Positions 51,472-59,905 of a stretch of 64,000 nt of DNA are shown piece after piece (position 1 is the stretch's first letter; every line of letters starts with the position of its first letter). Position numbers and translations under genes: made by a program. Below the pieces are notes generated by a model that was not told the origin of the DNA, ran no database searches, and worked only from the letters and a program-made list of their open reading frames with translations. The DNA comes from Clostridium_AD frigoriphilum (GTDB taxonomy: Bacteria > Bacillota > Clostridia > Clostridiales > Clostridiaceae): contig NZ_JAZHFS010000002.1 of the NCBI RefSeq assembly GCF_036541405.1, forward strand, positions 62,001 through 126,000. Reading direction: 5' to 3'.

Positions 51472-52259
51472 TATGCTACTCCTCCGTTATCCATTTCAGT
51501 AAATTTCTTTATTTGTTTTTTATCTAGAAAACCTTTTAGTTTTTCTGCTAAAATATTAGGGTTTGCACCTTCTTGCATAAGAAGAACAGCTTCTATTACT
51601 AATTCTTTCTCTTTAATCTCTTCGTTATTTAAATCTTTTAATTTTGAAGCCATAGGAAGCCATAGTAAGTTTGCAGAACCAACACCATACAGTGTAGCGA
51701 TGAATGCAGAGGCTATTTTCTCTCCTAAAACAGAAGGATCAGCAAGATTACTTAAAACCATAACTAGACCCATAACTGTACCTATAATACCCATAGTTGG
51801 TGCAAAACCACCCGCGGCTTCAAATATAGCAGCACCATTTTTATGTCTATCATATGTTGATTCAAGTTCGAATTCTAATATAGTTTTTACCATCTGAGGA
51901 TCAACTCCATCTACTACTAGTTGCAAACCTTTTTTTATAAAAGGATCCAAATCATCAGTTATTTCGCCTTCAATGCTAAGTAAACCCTCTTTCCTTGTTT
52001 TGAAGGATAATTGTTTGAAATATGTGACTATTTCTACTAAATCCCTATCTTTAGCTGTAAATATGAGCTTGAACATTGCTGGAATATTCTTTAATTTATT
52101 GACCGAAAATCCAAGACCAACAGCTCCGATGGTACCACCGAATACTATTATAGCAGCACTTGCACTGGCGAGCATAGCGGGGCTTCCACCTTCCATAATG
52201 AAGGCACCTACCATCGAACCAAAACTTATTATTATAAATATAATTGAAAAAACATTCAT
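51471..52259 (-). CDS. motA: Flagellar motor stator protein MotA
   Basis: A 262-residue membrane protein with four helices (about residues 3-24, 32-52, 150-172 and 182-202). The family signature AAGGFAPTMGIIGTVMGLV begins the third helix and contains the conserved Pro. The cytoplasmic loop between helices 2 and 3 carries charged residues for contact with the switch protein FliG. It forms an ion-conducting stator with MotB. AGGAGGA precedes the ATG. No other flagellar genes are in the window. Confidence 0.94.
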   Translation of the reverse strand: MNVFSIIFIIISFGSMVGAFIMEGGSPAMLASASAAIIVFGGTIGAVGLGFSVNKLKNIPAMFKLIFTAKDRDLVEIVTYFKQLSFKTRKEGLLSIEGEITDDLDPFIKKGLQLVVDGVDPQMVKTILEFELESTYDRHKNGAAIFEAAGGFAPTMGIIGTVMGLVMVLSNLADPSVLGEKIASAFIATLYGVGSANLLWLPMASKLKDLNNEEIKEKELVIEAVLLMQEGANPNILAEKLKGFLDKKQIKKFTEMDNGGVA

Positions 52260-52447
52260 AAAATCCTCCTATTTTGCAGCTTGCATCATAATATATTTAT
52301 TATAATAAGATGTAAACACAGTTTAATATTTTAGAAATAAAATAATATCATATAATAATCTTCGAACAAAGTTAGTTTTTATTTAGCCTTTTAACCAAAT
52401 TTATTCAATTTATAGTAATTTATTGTTTTAATTTGAGTTAAAACATA

Positions 52448-52487
52448 AAAAAAACTCCAAAAGGAGTGTAAATCTCCTTTTGAAGCC
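52448..52487 (-). terminator. Terminator of the VOC protein gene
   Basis: On the minus strand CAAAAGGAG and CTCCTTTTG pair, followed by GAG and eight T. Confidence 0.85.
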
Positions 52488-52552
52488 AATAATATTGTAC
52501 ATTTTAAGGGCTGATACTTGAAAATATTTGTTTAGGGTTATTTTGACGAATT

Positions 52553-52921
52553 CTATTTTTTTGGAATAACCTCTGTCCAGTAACCATCTGGGTCCATGAT
52601 AAAATATATTCCCATAGGTTTATTTTCATAACAGATGCAGCCCATTTTTTTATGATATGCGTAAGCCTCATCATAATTATCAGCAACTACAGCAAGATGA
52701 AACTCATTTTCACCTAGGTTATATGGTTCTGTTCTATCTTTCATACAAGTAAGTTCTAATTTATGTCCTGTTGTTTCATCACCTAAAAATACAAGCGTAA
52801 AACTATCATCTGATGGATGATGGCGCCTAGTTTCTACAAATCCTAAGGCCTCTTTATAAAATTCTACACTTTTTTCTAAGTCTAAAACATTTATGTTATT
52901 ATGGTCAAAAGAAAACTTCAT
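52553..52921 (-). CDS. VOC family protein (glyoxalase I-like)
   Basis: A 122-residue vicinal-oxygen-chelate protein. The betaalphabetabetabeta repeats and metal ligands of lactoylglutathione lyase are visible: His in FDHNNINVLDLEKSVEFY, Glu in LELTCM, His in NEFHLAVV and Glu in YWTEVIPKK. Glyoxalase I converts the hemithioacetal of methylglyoxal. Because clostridia often lack glutathione, the actual thiol or substrate may be different. AAAGGTGGC precedes the ATG. Single gene. Confidence 0.87.
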   Translation of the reverse strand: MKFSFDHNNINVLDLEKSVEFYKEALGFVETRRHHPSDDSFTLVFLGDETTGHKLELTCMKDRTEPYNLGENEFHLAVVADNYDEAYAYHKKMGCICYENKPMGIYFIMDPDGYWTEVIPKK

Positions 52922-53115
52922 TTAATATAGCCACCTTTTCTAAAGAATTTAATATATCATATATATTATATCTTTATTATAAGCTTACTTTAAATTTTAT
53001 TCATAAATATTTTCAAACAAAAAATATTTTTATTTACTTGAAACCTACGTTTGTATATAATTTTAGTATAATTATAATTAAACTAAAATATTGTTAATGT
53101 AGGGAGCGATAATTT

Positions 53116-53835
53116 ATGAAAAAAGCAAAAATATACTATATATACCATAGTGGGTTTGTTGTTAAGACTGAAAATCATTTTCTGATATTTGATTATTATA
53201 AAGAACCTATAGAAAATCATGACAGAGTTTTGCTATCACCTGAAAATATAAAAGAAATGAAAAATGTTTATGTATTTTCATCTCATAGTCATGCAGATCA
53301 TTATAATCCTAAAATTTTAGAATGGGAAAAATATAATGATAATATACAATATATACTTAGTAGTGATATAAAAACTGATAAAGATAAATCAAATTATAAT
53401 TTTATGGGGGAAGGCGACGAAAAAGTATTTCAAGATATTTATGTAAAAGCTTATGGTTCAACGGATATTGGAATATCCTTTTTAGTAAAAGTAGATGGAT
53501 TAACTATTTTTCATGCTGGAGATCTAAATTGGTGGCACTGGAAAGAAGATAGTATAGAAGAACAAACACTTGCGGAGTCATTATTTAAGGCTCATATAGA
53601 GAAGATAAAAGAAGAAAAAACTATAGATATAGCCTTTTTTCCAGTAGATCCTAGACTTTGCGAGTTTTATTATATAGGGGGAGAATATTTTGCGAAAAAT
53701 ATTCAGCCAAGGGTACTTATACCAATGCATTTCGGAGATGATGTGGATATTACTAAGCAATTCGCAAATCGAATGAATAAGATAAATATAAAAGCTGCTC
53801 TAATAAATTATCCAGATCAGGAGATAATATATTAA
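53116..53835 (+). CDS. Metallo-beta-lactamase fold hydrolase (UlaG-like)
   Basis: A 239-residue metal-dependent hydrolase. The signature SHSHADHYNP holds the HxHxDH zinc site. A further ligand lies in FHAGDLNWWHW and the last in IPMHFGDD. The fold is that of L-ascorbate-6-phosphate lactonase-like UlaG proteins, and the natural substrate is unknown. GGGAGCGA precedes the ATG. The gene lies 51 nt before the YitT gene in the same direction and may be co-transcribed. Confidence 0.88.
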   Translation: MKKAKIYYIYHSGFVVKTENHFLIFDYYKEPIENHDRVLLSPENIKEMKNVYVFSSHSHADHYNPKILEWEKYNDNIQYILSSDIKTDKDKSNYNFMGEGDEKVFQDIYVKAYGSTDIGISFLVKVDGLTIFHAGDLNWWHWKEDSIEEQTLAESLFKAHIEKIKEEKTIDIAFFPVDPRLCEFYYIGGEYFAKNIQPRVLIPMHFGDDVDITKQFANRMNKINIKAALINYPDQEIIY

Positions 53836-53886
53836 AATAATTTATGTATTTGGATAGAGTAGAAATTGGAAAGTAGGATAATTAGG

Positions 53887-54750
53887 ATGGGAAGAGAAAC
53901 TAAAAATGAAAATATTTTAAATTATGTATACATTATAATTGGAGCCACAATACTTGCAGCAGGTATAAATATGTTTTTTGCAAATTTAAAATTAGTAACT
54001 GGTGGGGTATCTGGTCTTGCTATTGTTATAGAGTATTTGTCTATTAAGAATTATGGAGTAGACATTCCGTTGTGGTTTACTAATATTGTGGTAAATATAC
54101 CGTTACTTGCTATTGCTATAAAACTTAAGGGAAGAGCATTTGTTGGTAAATCTATGTTTGCTGCGGCATATCTGTCTTTTGCATTGTTTTATACAAGCTT
54201 TATTCCAGTCCCAAAGGTTGATCTATTGATAGCTAGTATATTTGGTGGTGTATTTGTTGGTATAGGCTTAGGCTTTGTATTAAGAGCATCTGCAAGTACT
54301 GGTGGAACAGATCTTGCTGCCAATATTATAAAGGTTTATTTGAAAAACATTCCAATTGCCAAAATCATATTAGTAATTGATTCTACTATAATATTATTAG
54401 GTGCTTTTGTATTTGGAATTGAAAAGGCTATGTATGCATTAATATCAACATACATAGTGTCTAAAGTAATAGACAGTATACTTGAAGGAATAAATTTTTC
54501 GAAAGCGGTATTTATTATTTCGGATTATTCAAATGAAATAGCAGAAATACTAATGAAAGATTTAAATAGAGGTGTCACAGGAATACATGCTAAAGGTATG
54601 TATTCAAAAGGAGAAAAACAGGTATTGTTTGTAGTAGTTGGTAAAGATGAAATAGTACCTCTTCAAAAAATGGTTAAGGAAATAGATACCAAAGCGTTTA
54701 TTACTGTTGCAGATGTGAGAGAAGTTCTAGGAGAAGGATTTACGGAGTAA
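53887..54750 (+). CDS. YitT family membrane protein, copy 1
   Basis: A 287-residue protein with five to six membrane segments followed by a DUF2179 domain (residues about 210-287: AVFIISDYSNEIAEILMKDL, then NRGVTGIHAKGMYSKGEKQV). The membrane part contains the conserved VTGGVSGLAIV and ASASTGGTDLAANI. YitT proteins are presumed transporters, but no substrate is proven. A TTG at 53866 is in frame; the ATG at 53887 has TAGGATAATTAGG ahead and gives a normal N-terminus. A second YitT gene is at 57284. Confidence 0.87.
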   Translation: MGRETKNENILNYVYIIIGATILAAGINMFFANLKLVTGGVSGLAIVIEYLSIKNYGVDIPLWFTNIVVNIPLLAIAIKLKGRAFVGKSMFAAAYLSFALFYTSFIPVPKVDLLIASIFGGVFVGIGLGFVLRASASTGGTDLAANIIKVYLKNIPIAKIILVIDSTIILLGAFVFGIEKAMYALISTYIVSKVIDSILEGINFSKAVFIISDYSNEIAEILMKDLNRGVTGIHAKGMYSKGEKQVLFVVVGKDEIVPLQKMVKEIDTKAFITVADVREVLGEGFTE

Positions 54751-54879
54751 GAGGTAATAAGTTATAATTATACTCATATTATTTTTAAAATGTTTTAAAG
54801 TTGAAAATTAGGTAACATTTCCAAAGTATATTTCGAAGTCTTCATGCACAGACTAGATTTAGAAAGGAAGTGTATATAT

Positions 54880-55134
54880 ATGAACGATAGATTAAATAGT
54901 AAACCAATTACATTTGATCACCCAGAAAAACTTACAGAGGGAGTTTCTTTAGTAGAAGGAGATGTTACAGCAAAAAGTTTTATTAGCGAAGTTGATGGAC
55001 ATGTAACATCCAACATTGTTATTGAAAATAAGGCTACTGGAGAAAGAGCTAAGAGAGATGCAGTTATTGGTGAAATAGTTGAAGATGAAGATGAAGAAGT
55101 AGATGCAGGCGAAATTGAAAGAGACGATATATAA
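54880..55134 (+). CDS. Small acidic hypothetical protein, 84 residues
   Basis: I do not recognise a family. The product is cytoplasmic and acidic. The N-terminus reads MNDRLNSKPITFDHPEKLTE, the middle VDGHVTSNIVIENKATGERA may be a small beta domain, and the tail EDEDEEVDAGEIERDD is highly negative. The frame is open to 54844, but GAAAGGAAGTG supports the ATG at 54880. Stand-alone gene followed by an AT-rich gap and the T-box leader. Confidence 0.65.
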   Translation: MNDRLNSKPITFDHPEKLTEGVSLVEGDVTAKSFISEVDGHVTSNIVIENKATGERAKRDAVIGEIVEDEDEEVDAGEIERDDI

Positions 55135-55227
55135 TATTAAATTTTAAACCTTATCCTATAAAGTAGACGATGTAATAAGTTTGCTTTATAGGATATTTAT
55201 ATATATTAAGCAGAGTATAATAAGGAT

Positions 55228-55256
55228 TTGACATTTATTATTAAAAACATTATAAT
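55228..55256 (+). promoter_or_regulatory. Promoter of the asnS T-box transcript
   Basis: TTGACA (55228-55233), exactly 17 nt, TATAAT (55251-55256). Confidence 0.88.
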
Positions 55257-55317
55257 TTAATTGTATATATAAAGTAATTAATGAATATAATAGTGTTTAT
55301 AAGTTAAATGTAAAGAC

Positions 55318-55610
55318 TAAGATGAGAAGAGTAGATATAAAAGGTAGTTTTAGCGATTTGGTGACGGTGAGAGACCAATACGAGATTTATATTGAAAAAC
55401 ATCTCTGAGTTTCTAACCGAAATCATTAGAGAGTAGGCTTAGACGGGTCCAATCCGTTAATGGTTGGGTAGTATCAAATTATAATTCGAAACATTGAATA
55501 CATAATTTTGTACTAATTAGAGTGGTCATATTTTATGACAAATTGGGTGGTATCGCGAAATTATAGTTTTTCGTCCCTTTATTATTATGGGAAGAAAGGC
55601 TTTTTTTATT
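55318..55610 (+). promoter_or_regulatory. T-box riboswitch (tRNA-Asn sensor) upstream of asnS
   Basis: Stem I starts with GATGAGAAGAGTA (AGTA/K-turn region) and contains a specifier bulge with AAC (55415-55417, in TTCTAACCGAA), an asparagine codon. The T-box sequence TGGGTGGTATCGCG is at 55544-55557. It is followed by the competing terminator TTTCGTCCC...GGGAAGAAAG and TTTTTTT (about 55569-55607). When tRNA(Asn) is uncharged, its acceptor end should pair with the TGGN bulge and block termination. Confidence 0.95.
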
Positions 55611-55647
55611 ATGTACAAAAGCATTAAATTATAAGGAGGGCAATTTT

Positions 55648-57039
55648 ATGGAAAAATTGTTAGTGAAACAAATTTATAGAGGCAGTGAAAAATATGCAGA
55701 TCAAGTAGTATCTATCTCTGGATGGATAAGAACGTTAAGGGCTTCTAAAGCGTTTGGGTTTATAGAAGTAAACGATGGAAGTTTCTTTAAGAATATTCAA
55801 GTAGTCTTTGAAGAAAAGTTAGATAATTTTGTAGAGATATCTAAATTACCTATAAGCTCCTCACTTACTATTGAAGGAACATTAGTTGTAACGCCAGATG
55901 CTAAACAACCATTTGAGCTTAAAGCTACTAAAATAATAGTTGAGGGAATGTCAGATACCGATTATCCACTTCAAAAGAAAAGACATTCTTTTGAGTATTT
56001 AAGAACTATTGCACATTTAAGACCAAGAAGTAATGCGTTTTCAGCAGTGTTCAGAGTACGTTCATTAACTGCTTTTGCTATTCATGAGTTTTTTCAAAAG
56101 AGAGGCTTTGTATATACTCATACTCCAATAATTACTGGCAGTGATTGCGAGGGTGCAGGTGAAATGTTCAGAATTTCTACCCTTGATTTTAGTAATATTC
56201 CAATGGATAAAAACAAAAAGGTTGATTATTCACAAGACTTTTTTGGCAAGGAGACTAGCTTAACGGTAAGTGGGCAGTTAGCAGCAGAGGCTTTTGCTTT
56301 AGCTTTTAGAAATGTTTATACATTTGGACCAACCTTTAGGGCAGAGAATTCTAACACAGGAAGACATGCAGCTGAGTTTTGGATGATAGAACCTGAAATA
56401 GCTTTTGCGGATTTAAATGATGACATGAAACTTGCAGAAGATATGATGAAATATATAATAAAATATGTTATGGAAAATGCACCAGAGGAAATGGAGTTTT
56501 TCAACAGTTTTGTAGATAAGGGTTTAATTGAAAGATTAAATGGTGTTGTAAATTCAGAATTTGGTCAGGTTACATATACTAAAGCTGTAGATATTTTAAT
56601 GAAATCAGGGAAAGAGTTTCAGTATCCAGTAACTTGGGGCTGTGATCTTCAAACTGAGCATGAAAGATATTTAACAGAAGAGGTATACAAAAAACCATTA
56701 TTTGTAACTGATTATCCAAAAGAAATAAAATCTTTTTATATGAGAGTAAATGAGGATGGTAAAACAGTAGCTGCAATGGACTTGCTTGTACCGGGGATAG
56801 GTGAAATTATAGGTGGAAGCCAAAGAGAAGAAAGACAGGATATTCTAGAAGCTAGAATGGAGGAATGTGGTCTTAATAAAGAAGATTATTGGTGGTATCT
56901 AGAACTAAGAAAATACGGCGGAACTAAGCATGCTGGATTTGGATTAGGATTTGAAAGAGCTATTATGTATATTACGGGTATGAGTAACATAAGAGATGTT
57001 ATTCCATTCCCAAGAACAACTGGGTCTGCTGAATTTTAA
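55648..57039 (+). CDS. asnS: Asparaginyl-tRNA synthetase
   Basis: A 463-residue class II synthetase that charges tRNA(Asn). The N-terminal OB-fold (ISGWIRTLRASKAFGFIEVN) binds the anticodon. Class II motif 2 is FGPTFRAENSNTGRHAAEFW, and motif 3 is GFGLGFERAIMYITG. The AsnRS-specific Glu/Ala arrangement (EFWMIEPEIAF) is present, separating it from AspRS. It is controlled by the tRNA(Asn) T-box immediately upstream. AAGGAGGGC precedes the ATG. A paired-hairpin element begins at its stop codon. Confidence 0.96.
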   Translation: MEKLLVKQIYRGSEKYADQVVSISGWIRTLRASKAFGFIEVNDGSFFKNIQVVFEEKLDNFVEISKLPISSSLTIEGTLVVTPDAKQPFELKATKIIVEGMSDTDYPLQKKRHSFEYLRTIAHLRPRSNAFSAVFRVRSLTAFAIHEFFQKRGFVYTHTPIITGSDCEGAGEMFRISTLDFSNIPMDKNKKVDYSQDFFGKETSLTVSGQLAAEAFALAFRNVYTFGPTFRAENSNTGRHAAEFWMIEPEIAFADLNDDMKLAEDMMKYIIKYVMENAPEEMEFFNSFVDKGLIERLNGVVNSEFGQVTYTKAVDILMKSGKEFQYPVTWGCDLQTEHERYLTEEVYKKPLFVTDYPKEIKSFYMRVNEDGKTVAAMDLLVPGIGEIIGGSQREERQDILEARMEECGLNKEDYWWYLELRKYGGTKHAGFGLGFERAIMYITGMSNIRDVIPFPRTTGSAEF

Positions 57040-57112
57040 CGACATTTCAAACTGAAGTCGTCAATGCATCTTCTGAGAAGTTGTTGCAGCGACCCAGGAG
57101 ATGATTTAATCT
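57035..57112 (+). repeat. Paired-hairpin element, copy 2 (after asnS)
   Basis: Begins TTTTAACGACATTTC at the stop codon, as in copy 1. Hairpin 1 is AACGAC...GTCGT with an inner TTCA/TGAA pairing. After CAATG, hairpin 2 is CATCTTCTG with CAGGAGATG. No T run follows it. Confidence 0.6.
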
Positions 57113-57164
57113 AAGAAATTTAGAAATAACATAATAAAATATATATAAATATAAGTACAATATT

Positions 57165-57200
57165 AATCTCTTAGCCCTTAAGCTAAGAGATTTTATTTTT
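57165..57200 (+). terminator. Terminator downstream of asnS
   Basis: AATCTCTTAGC and GCTAAGAGATT form a perfect 11-bp stem, followed by TTATTTTT. Confidence 0.9.
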
Positions 57201-57283
57201 AAATGTGTTATTATTAATTATTACACTAAATATAACTGTATTTGATATTCAAATATTAAAATTTAAATGAGGGGGCAATAAGC

Positions 57284-58135
57284 ATGAAAACAATTATTAA
57301 AGAATATGTATTGATAACTGTAGGAATAGCACTTGTAGCGTTAGGACTTTACTTTTTCTTAATACCAAATGATTTAGCAGTAGGGGGTGTTAGTGGCCTT
57401 GCTATGGTTATAAATCAGTATATGCCAGGTCTTACTATTGGGGCTTTAATGTTTGTATTAAATGTCGTTTTATTTGTTGTAGGGTTTATGTTTATAGGGT
57501 CAAGTTTTGGAGTAAGGACAATGTATGCTAGTTTCGGATTATCTGGTATGATATGGGTATTAGAAAAACTTTTTCCTATGAGTGGTACTATAACAAATGA
57601 CATATTTCTAGAATTGATATTTGGTATATTAATTGGAGCCGTAGGGATGGGTATGGTCTTTAATCAAAATGCATCCACAGGAGGAACTGACATAATAGCT
57701 AAAATGCTTAATAAGTATTTTCACTTAGAGATAGGTAAATCTCTGCTTATAGCAGACCTTTTCATAACAATACTAGCAGGTGTAGCATTTGGTCCTAGAA
57801 TAGGAATGTATGCATTATTAGGAGTTATTATTAATGGATATACTGTCGATGCAGTTATTGCTGGTATTAATAATTGTAAAAAGGTAGAAGTGGTTAGTTC
57901 GAAAGGGGAAGAGATAAAAAGGTTTATAATTGAAGATTTAAATAGAGGGGCAACACTTTACATGGCTAAGGGAGCTTATACTAATGATGAAAAAGAAATT
58001 ATAACTACTGTTTTAGGTAAAAAGCAGTTTATAAAATTAAAAAATCATATAAAAGAAATTGATAAAACAGCTTTTATAATAACATATAATGTACATGAAA
58101 CGGTTGGAGAAGGTTTTAAAGATATAGATGAATAA
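57284..58135 (+). CDS. YitT family membrane protein, copy 2
   Basis: A 283-residue protein with the same plan as the YitT protein at 53887: five to six membrane helices with VGGVSGLAMVINQY and NASTGGTDIIAKML, followed by a DUF2179 domain (KKVEVVSSKGEEIKRFIIED, then NRGATLYMAKGAYT). The two copies are clearly diverged, not a recent duplication. GAGGGGGC precedes the ATG. Function of the family is not proven. Confidence 0.87.
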   Translation: MKTIIKEYVLITVGIALVALGLYFFLIPNDLAVGGVSGLAMVINQYMPGLTIGALMFVLNVVLFVVGFMFIGSSFGVRTMYASFGLSGMIWVLEKLFPMSGTITNDIFLELIFGILIGAVGMGMVFNQNASTGGTDIIAKMLNKYFHLEIGKSLLIADLFITILAGVAFGPRIGMYALLGVIINGYTVDAVIAGINNCKKVEVVSSKGEEIKRFIIEDLNRGATLYMAKGAYTNDEKEIITTVLGKKQFIKLKNHIKEIDKTAFIITYNVHETVGEGFKDIDE

Positions 58136-58178
58136 AAAAAACAATCTATTGACGAAAGCCAATAGATTGTTTTTAAAT
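58134..58178. terminator. Bidirectional terminator
   Basis: AAACAATCTATTG and CAATAGATTGTTT form a perfect 13-bp stem. It ends both the YitT gene and the converging ferredoxin gene. Confidence 0.9.
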
Positions 58179-58187
58179 ATGTTCTAA

Positions 58188-58358
58188 TTAAGCTTCAACT
58201 GGTGCTCCTGTAGGACAAACACCTGCACAAGCTCCACAATCGATGCAAGTATCAGCATCAATAACAAATTGTGAATCTCCTTGGCTTATAGCGTTAACTG
58301 GACATTCAGGTTCACAAGCTCCACAGCTTACACATGCGTCAGTAATTTTATATGACAT
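58188..58358 (-). CDS. 2[4Fe-4S] ferredoxin
   Basis: A 56-residue clostridial-type ferredoxin, start MSYKITDACVSCGACEPECP. The two cluster motifs CVSCGACEPECP and CIDCGACAGVCP provide eight cysteines for two [4Fe-4S] clusters. The product transfers single electrons at low potential, for example between pyruvate:ferredoxin oxidoreductase and hydrogenase. AAAGGAGGTCG precedes the ATG. It is monocistronic. Confidence 0.97.
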   Translation of the reverse strand: MSYKITDACVSCGACEPECPVNAISQGDSQFVIDADTCIDCGACAGVCPTGAPVEA

Positions 58359-58890
58359 AATAACGACCTCCTTTTTTTACTAATTCACTACATAGTATCA
58401 TAATTGGACTAATAAATAAAGTGTTTTTTTTAAATAGAGAACATTGTTAAAAAGTTAACAAATAATATACAGTTTAGTGGCTTTGCATGACACAAGTATT
58501 TTTTCTATAATAACCAATTAATAAAAATATATAGTCAATCTTAAGTATAAGTAGTGTACATAAAAATAAAAACCATAGAGTTTAATCTATGATTTTTAGT
58601 GATGGCGATTATTTATCATATAAATTTAAAGGGGAAAGTATTAAATGAACTGAATTAAATAATAGTTACAGCTAAAAACTAAATTTAACACAGTTCATTT
58701 AACACTTATAGTAGTTAGTAACTTTTAGCTGTATCTATATTAATGATGAGCTCATCCATGTAGCTGTGAGTTAATAACTATTGATAATATTATGTGTAAG
58801 ATTTCACATAAGTATTCAATATAAAACAAAAAAAATTGCAAATTGTTTTGCAACTAAAAATTGCACTTGTTATTGAATATGGGATTGATA
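58359..58890. other. 532-base gene-free region with interleaved inverted repeats
   Basis: No ORF with a ribosome binding site. It holds the ferredoxin promoter region and, at 58641-58733, two inverted repeats in the order A-B-A'-B' (A TTAAATGAACTG, B TACAGCTAAAA). A GATGAGCTCATC palindrome is at about 58744-58755. Then comes the terminator of the AraC gene. The interleaving allows a pseudoknot or two mutually exclusive folds in a transcript. Confidence 0.5.
58824..58853 (-). terminator. Terminator of the AraC-type regulator gene
   Basis: On the minus strand TTGCAAA and TTTGCAA pair around a short loop, followed by eight T. Confidence 0.75.
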
Positions 58891-59742
58891 TTAAGAAAGT
58901 ATTTTCTTGTATTTTAATGGGGAGACACCTGTTATTGATTTAAATGCTCTCCCAAAGTGGGTGATGCTACGATAACCAACTTTTTCGGATATATTGGTAA
59001 TATTTAGCTCCGTGGAGAATAATAATTTTTCGGCTGCTTTTATTCGAATAGTGTTAACGTACTGGTTTAAATTTAAACCAGTGACCTTTTTAAAAGTTCT
59101 GCTTAAATAGTAGGTGCTAATAAAGAAACGCTTTGATAAAAAATCTAAAGTTAAATTTTCTACATAATTTTTATTAATGTATGTAATGATTTCAGATATC
59201 CTTTTATGAGTAAGATTTGTTGTTTCAATGTGATAACTAGGTGCATTTTTTAATAATCTTTCAACTAAGATTAAAAACTCGGTAAGCATGATTTTTAAAT
59301 AAATGGTCGTACTATCAACTTGATGTGTATCTTCATAAAGCATTTTAGATAATAAACTTTCGATAGATTTCTGTTCGTCAATTTTTAGCCTTAAGATATT
59401 AGTATTTCCATGAAAACATGAAAGTAGATCGTAATTTTTTGCTTCAACTAGTATATTATTTAAATATGATTTTTTAAATGTTATTAAAATCCTTTGATGA
59501 TATGGAGCCCCGGCATCAAAAGTTTTATGAATCTCATTTTTTTCAACAAATACTAGATCTCCTTTTTTTATATCATAGATCTTATCTTTTATAAAATAAT
59601 GTCGCTTTCCATCTAATAAATAATAGATTTCATAGTCGTCATGGTAGTGATTCGTTTTCATACTTACATTTCCAACTTGCTTTATTTTGGTTATTTCAAA
59701 GGCTTTTTCAATTTTATCATGATCTTTAATATTTTCGTTCAT
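58891..59742 (-). CDS. AraC family transcriptional regulator with cupin domain
   Basis: A 283-residue regulator. The N-terminal cupin-like ligand pocket (residues about 20-95: MKTNHYHDDYEIYYLLDGKR, then KKGDLVFVEKNEIHKTF) probably binds a sugar. The C-terminal 100 residues form two HTH motifs, FLSKRFFISTYYLSRTFKKV and ITNISEKVGYRSITHFGRAF, ending SPLKYKK. A TTG at 59754 is in frame, but GGGTGATG fits the ATG at 59742. It is divergent from the GH4 glycosidase, the likely target. Ligand not known. Confidence 0.9.
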   Translation of the reverse strand: MNENIKDHDKIEKAFEITKIKQVGNVSMKTNHYHDDYEIYYLLDGKRHYFIKDKIYDIKKGDLVFVEKNEIHKTFDAGAPYHQRILITFKKSYLNNILVEAKNYDLLSCFHGNTNILRLKIDEQKSIESLLSKMLYEDTHQVDSTTIYLKIMLTEFLILVERLLKNAPSYHIETTNLTHKRISEIITYINKNYVENLTLDFLSKRFFISTYYLSRTFKKVTGLNLNQYVNTIRIKAAEKLLFSTELNITNISEKVGYRSITHFGRAFKSITGVSPLKYKKILS

Positions 59743-59905
59743 AACATCACCCAATAAAATTATAGTGCTTACTAATTATTATTACAACAAGATTTGTAGA
59801 AAATTAATTTTAAGAGCAAATTTTGTGCTGAAAGTTATCAATTGTTGCTCTATAATACAATTATAAAGACATTAAAAAGAGAATAGTTATAGGGAGGAAT
59901 TACTT

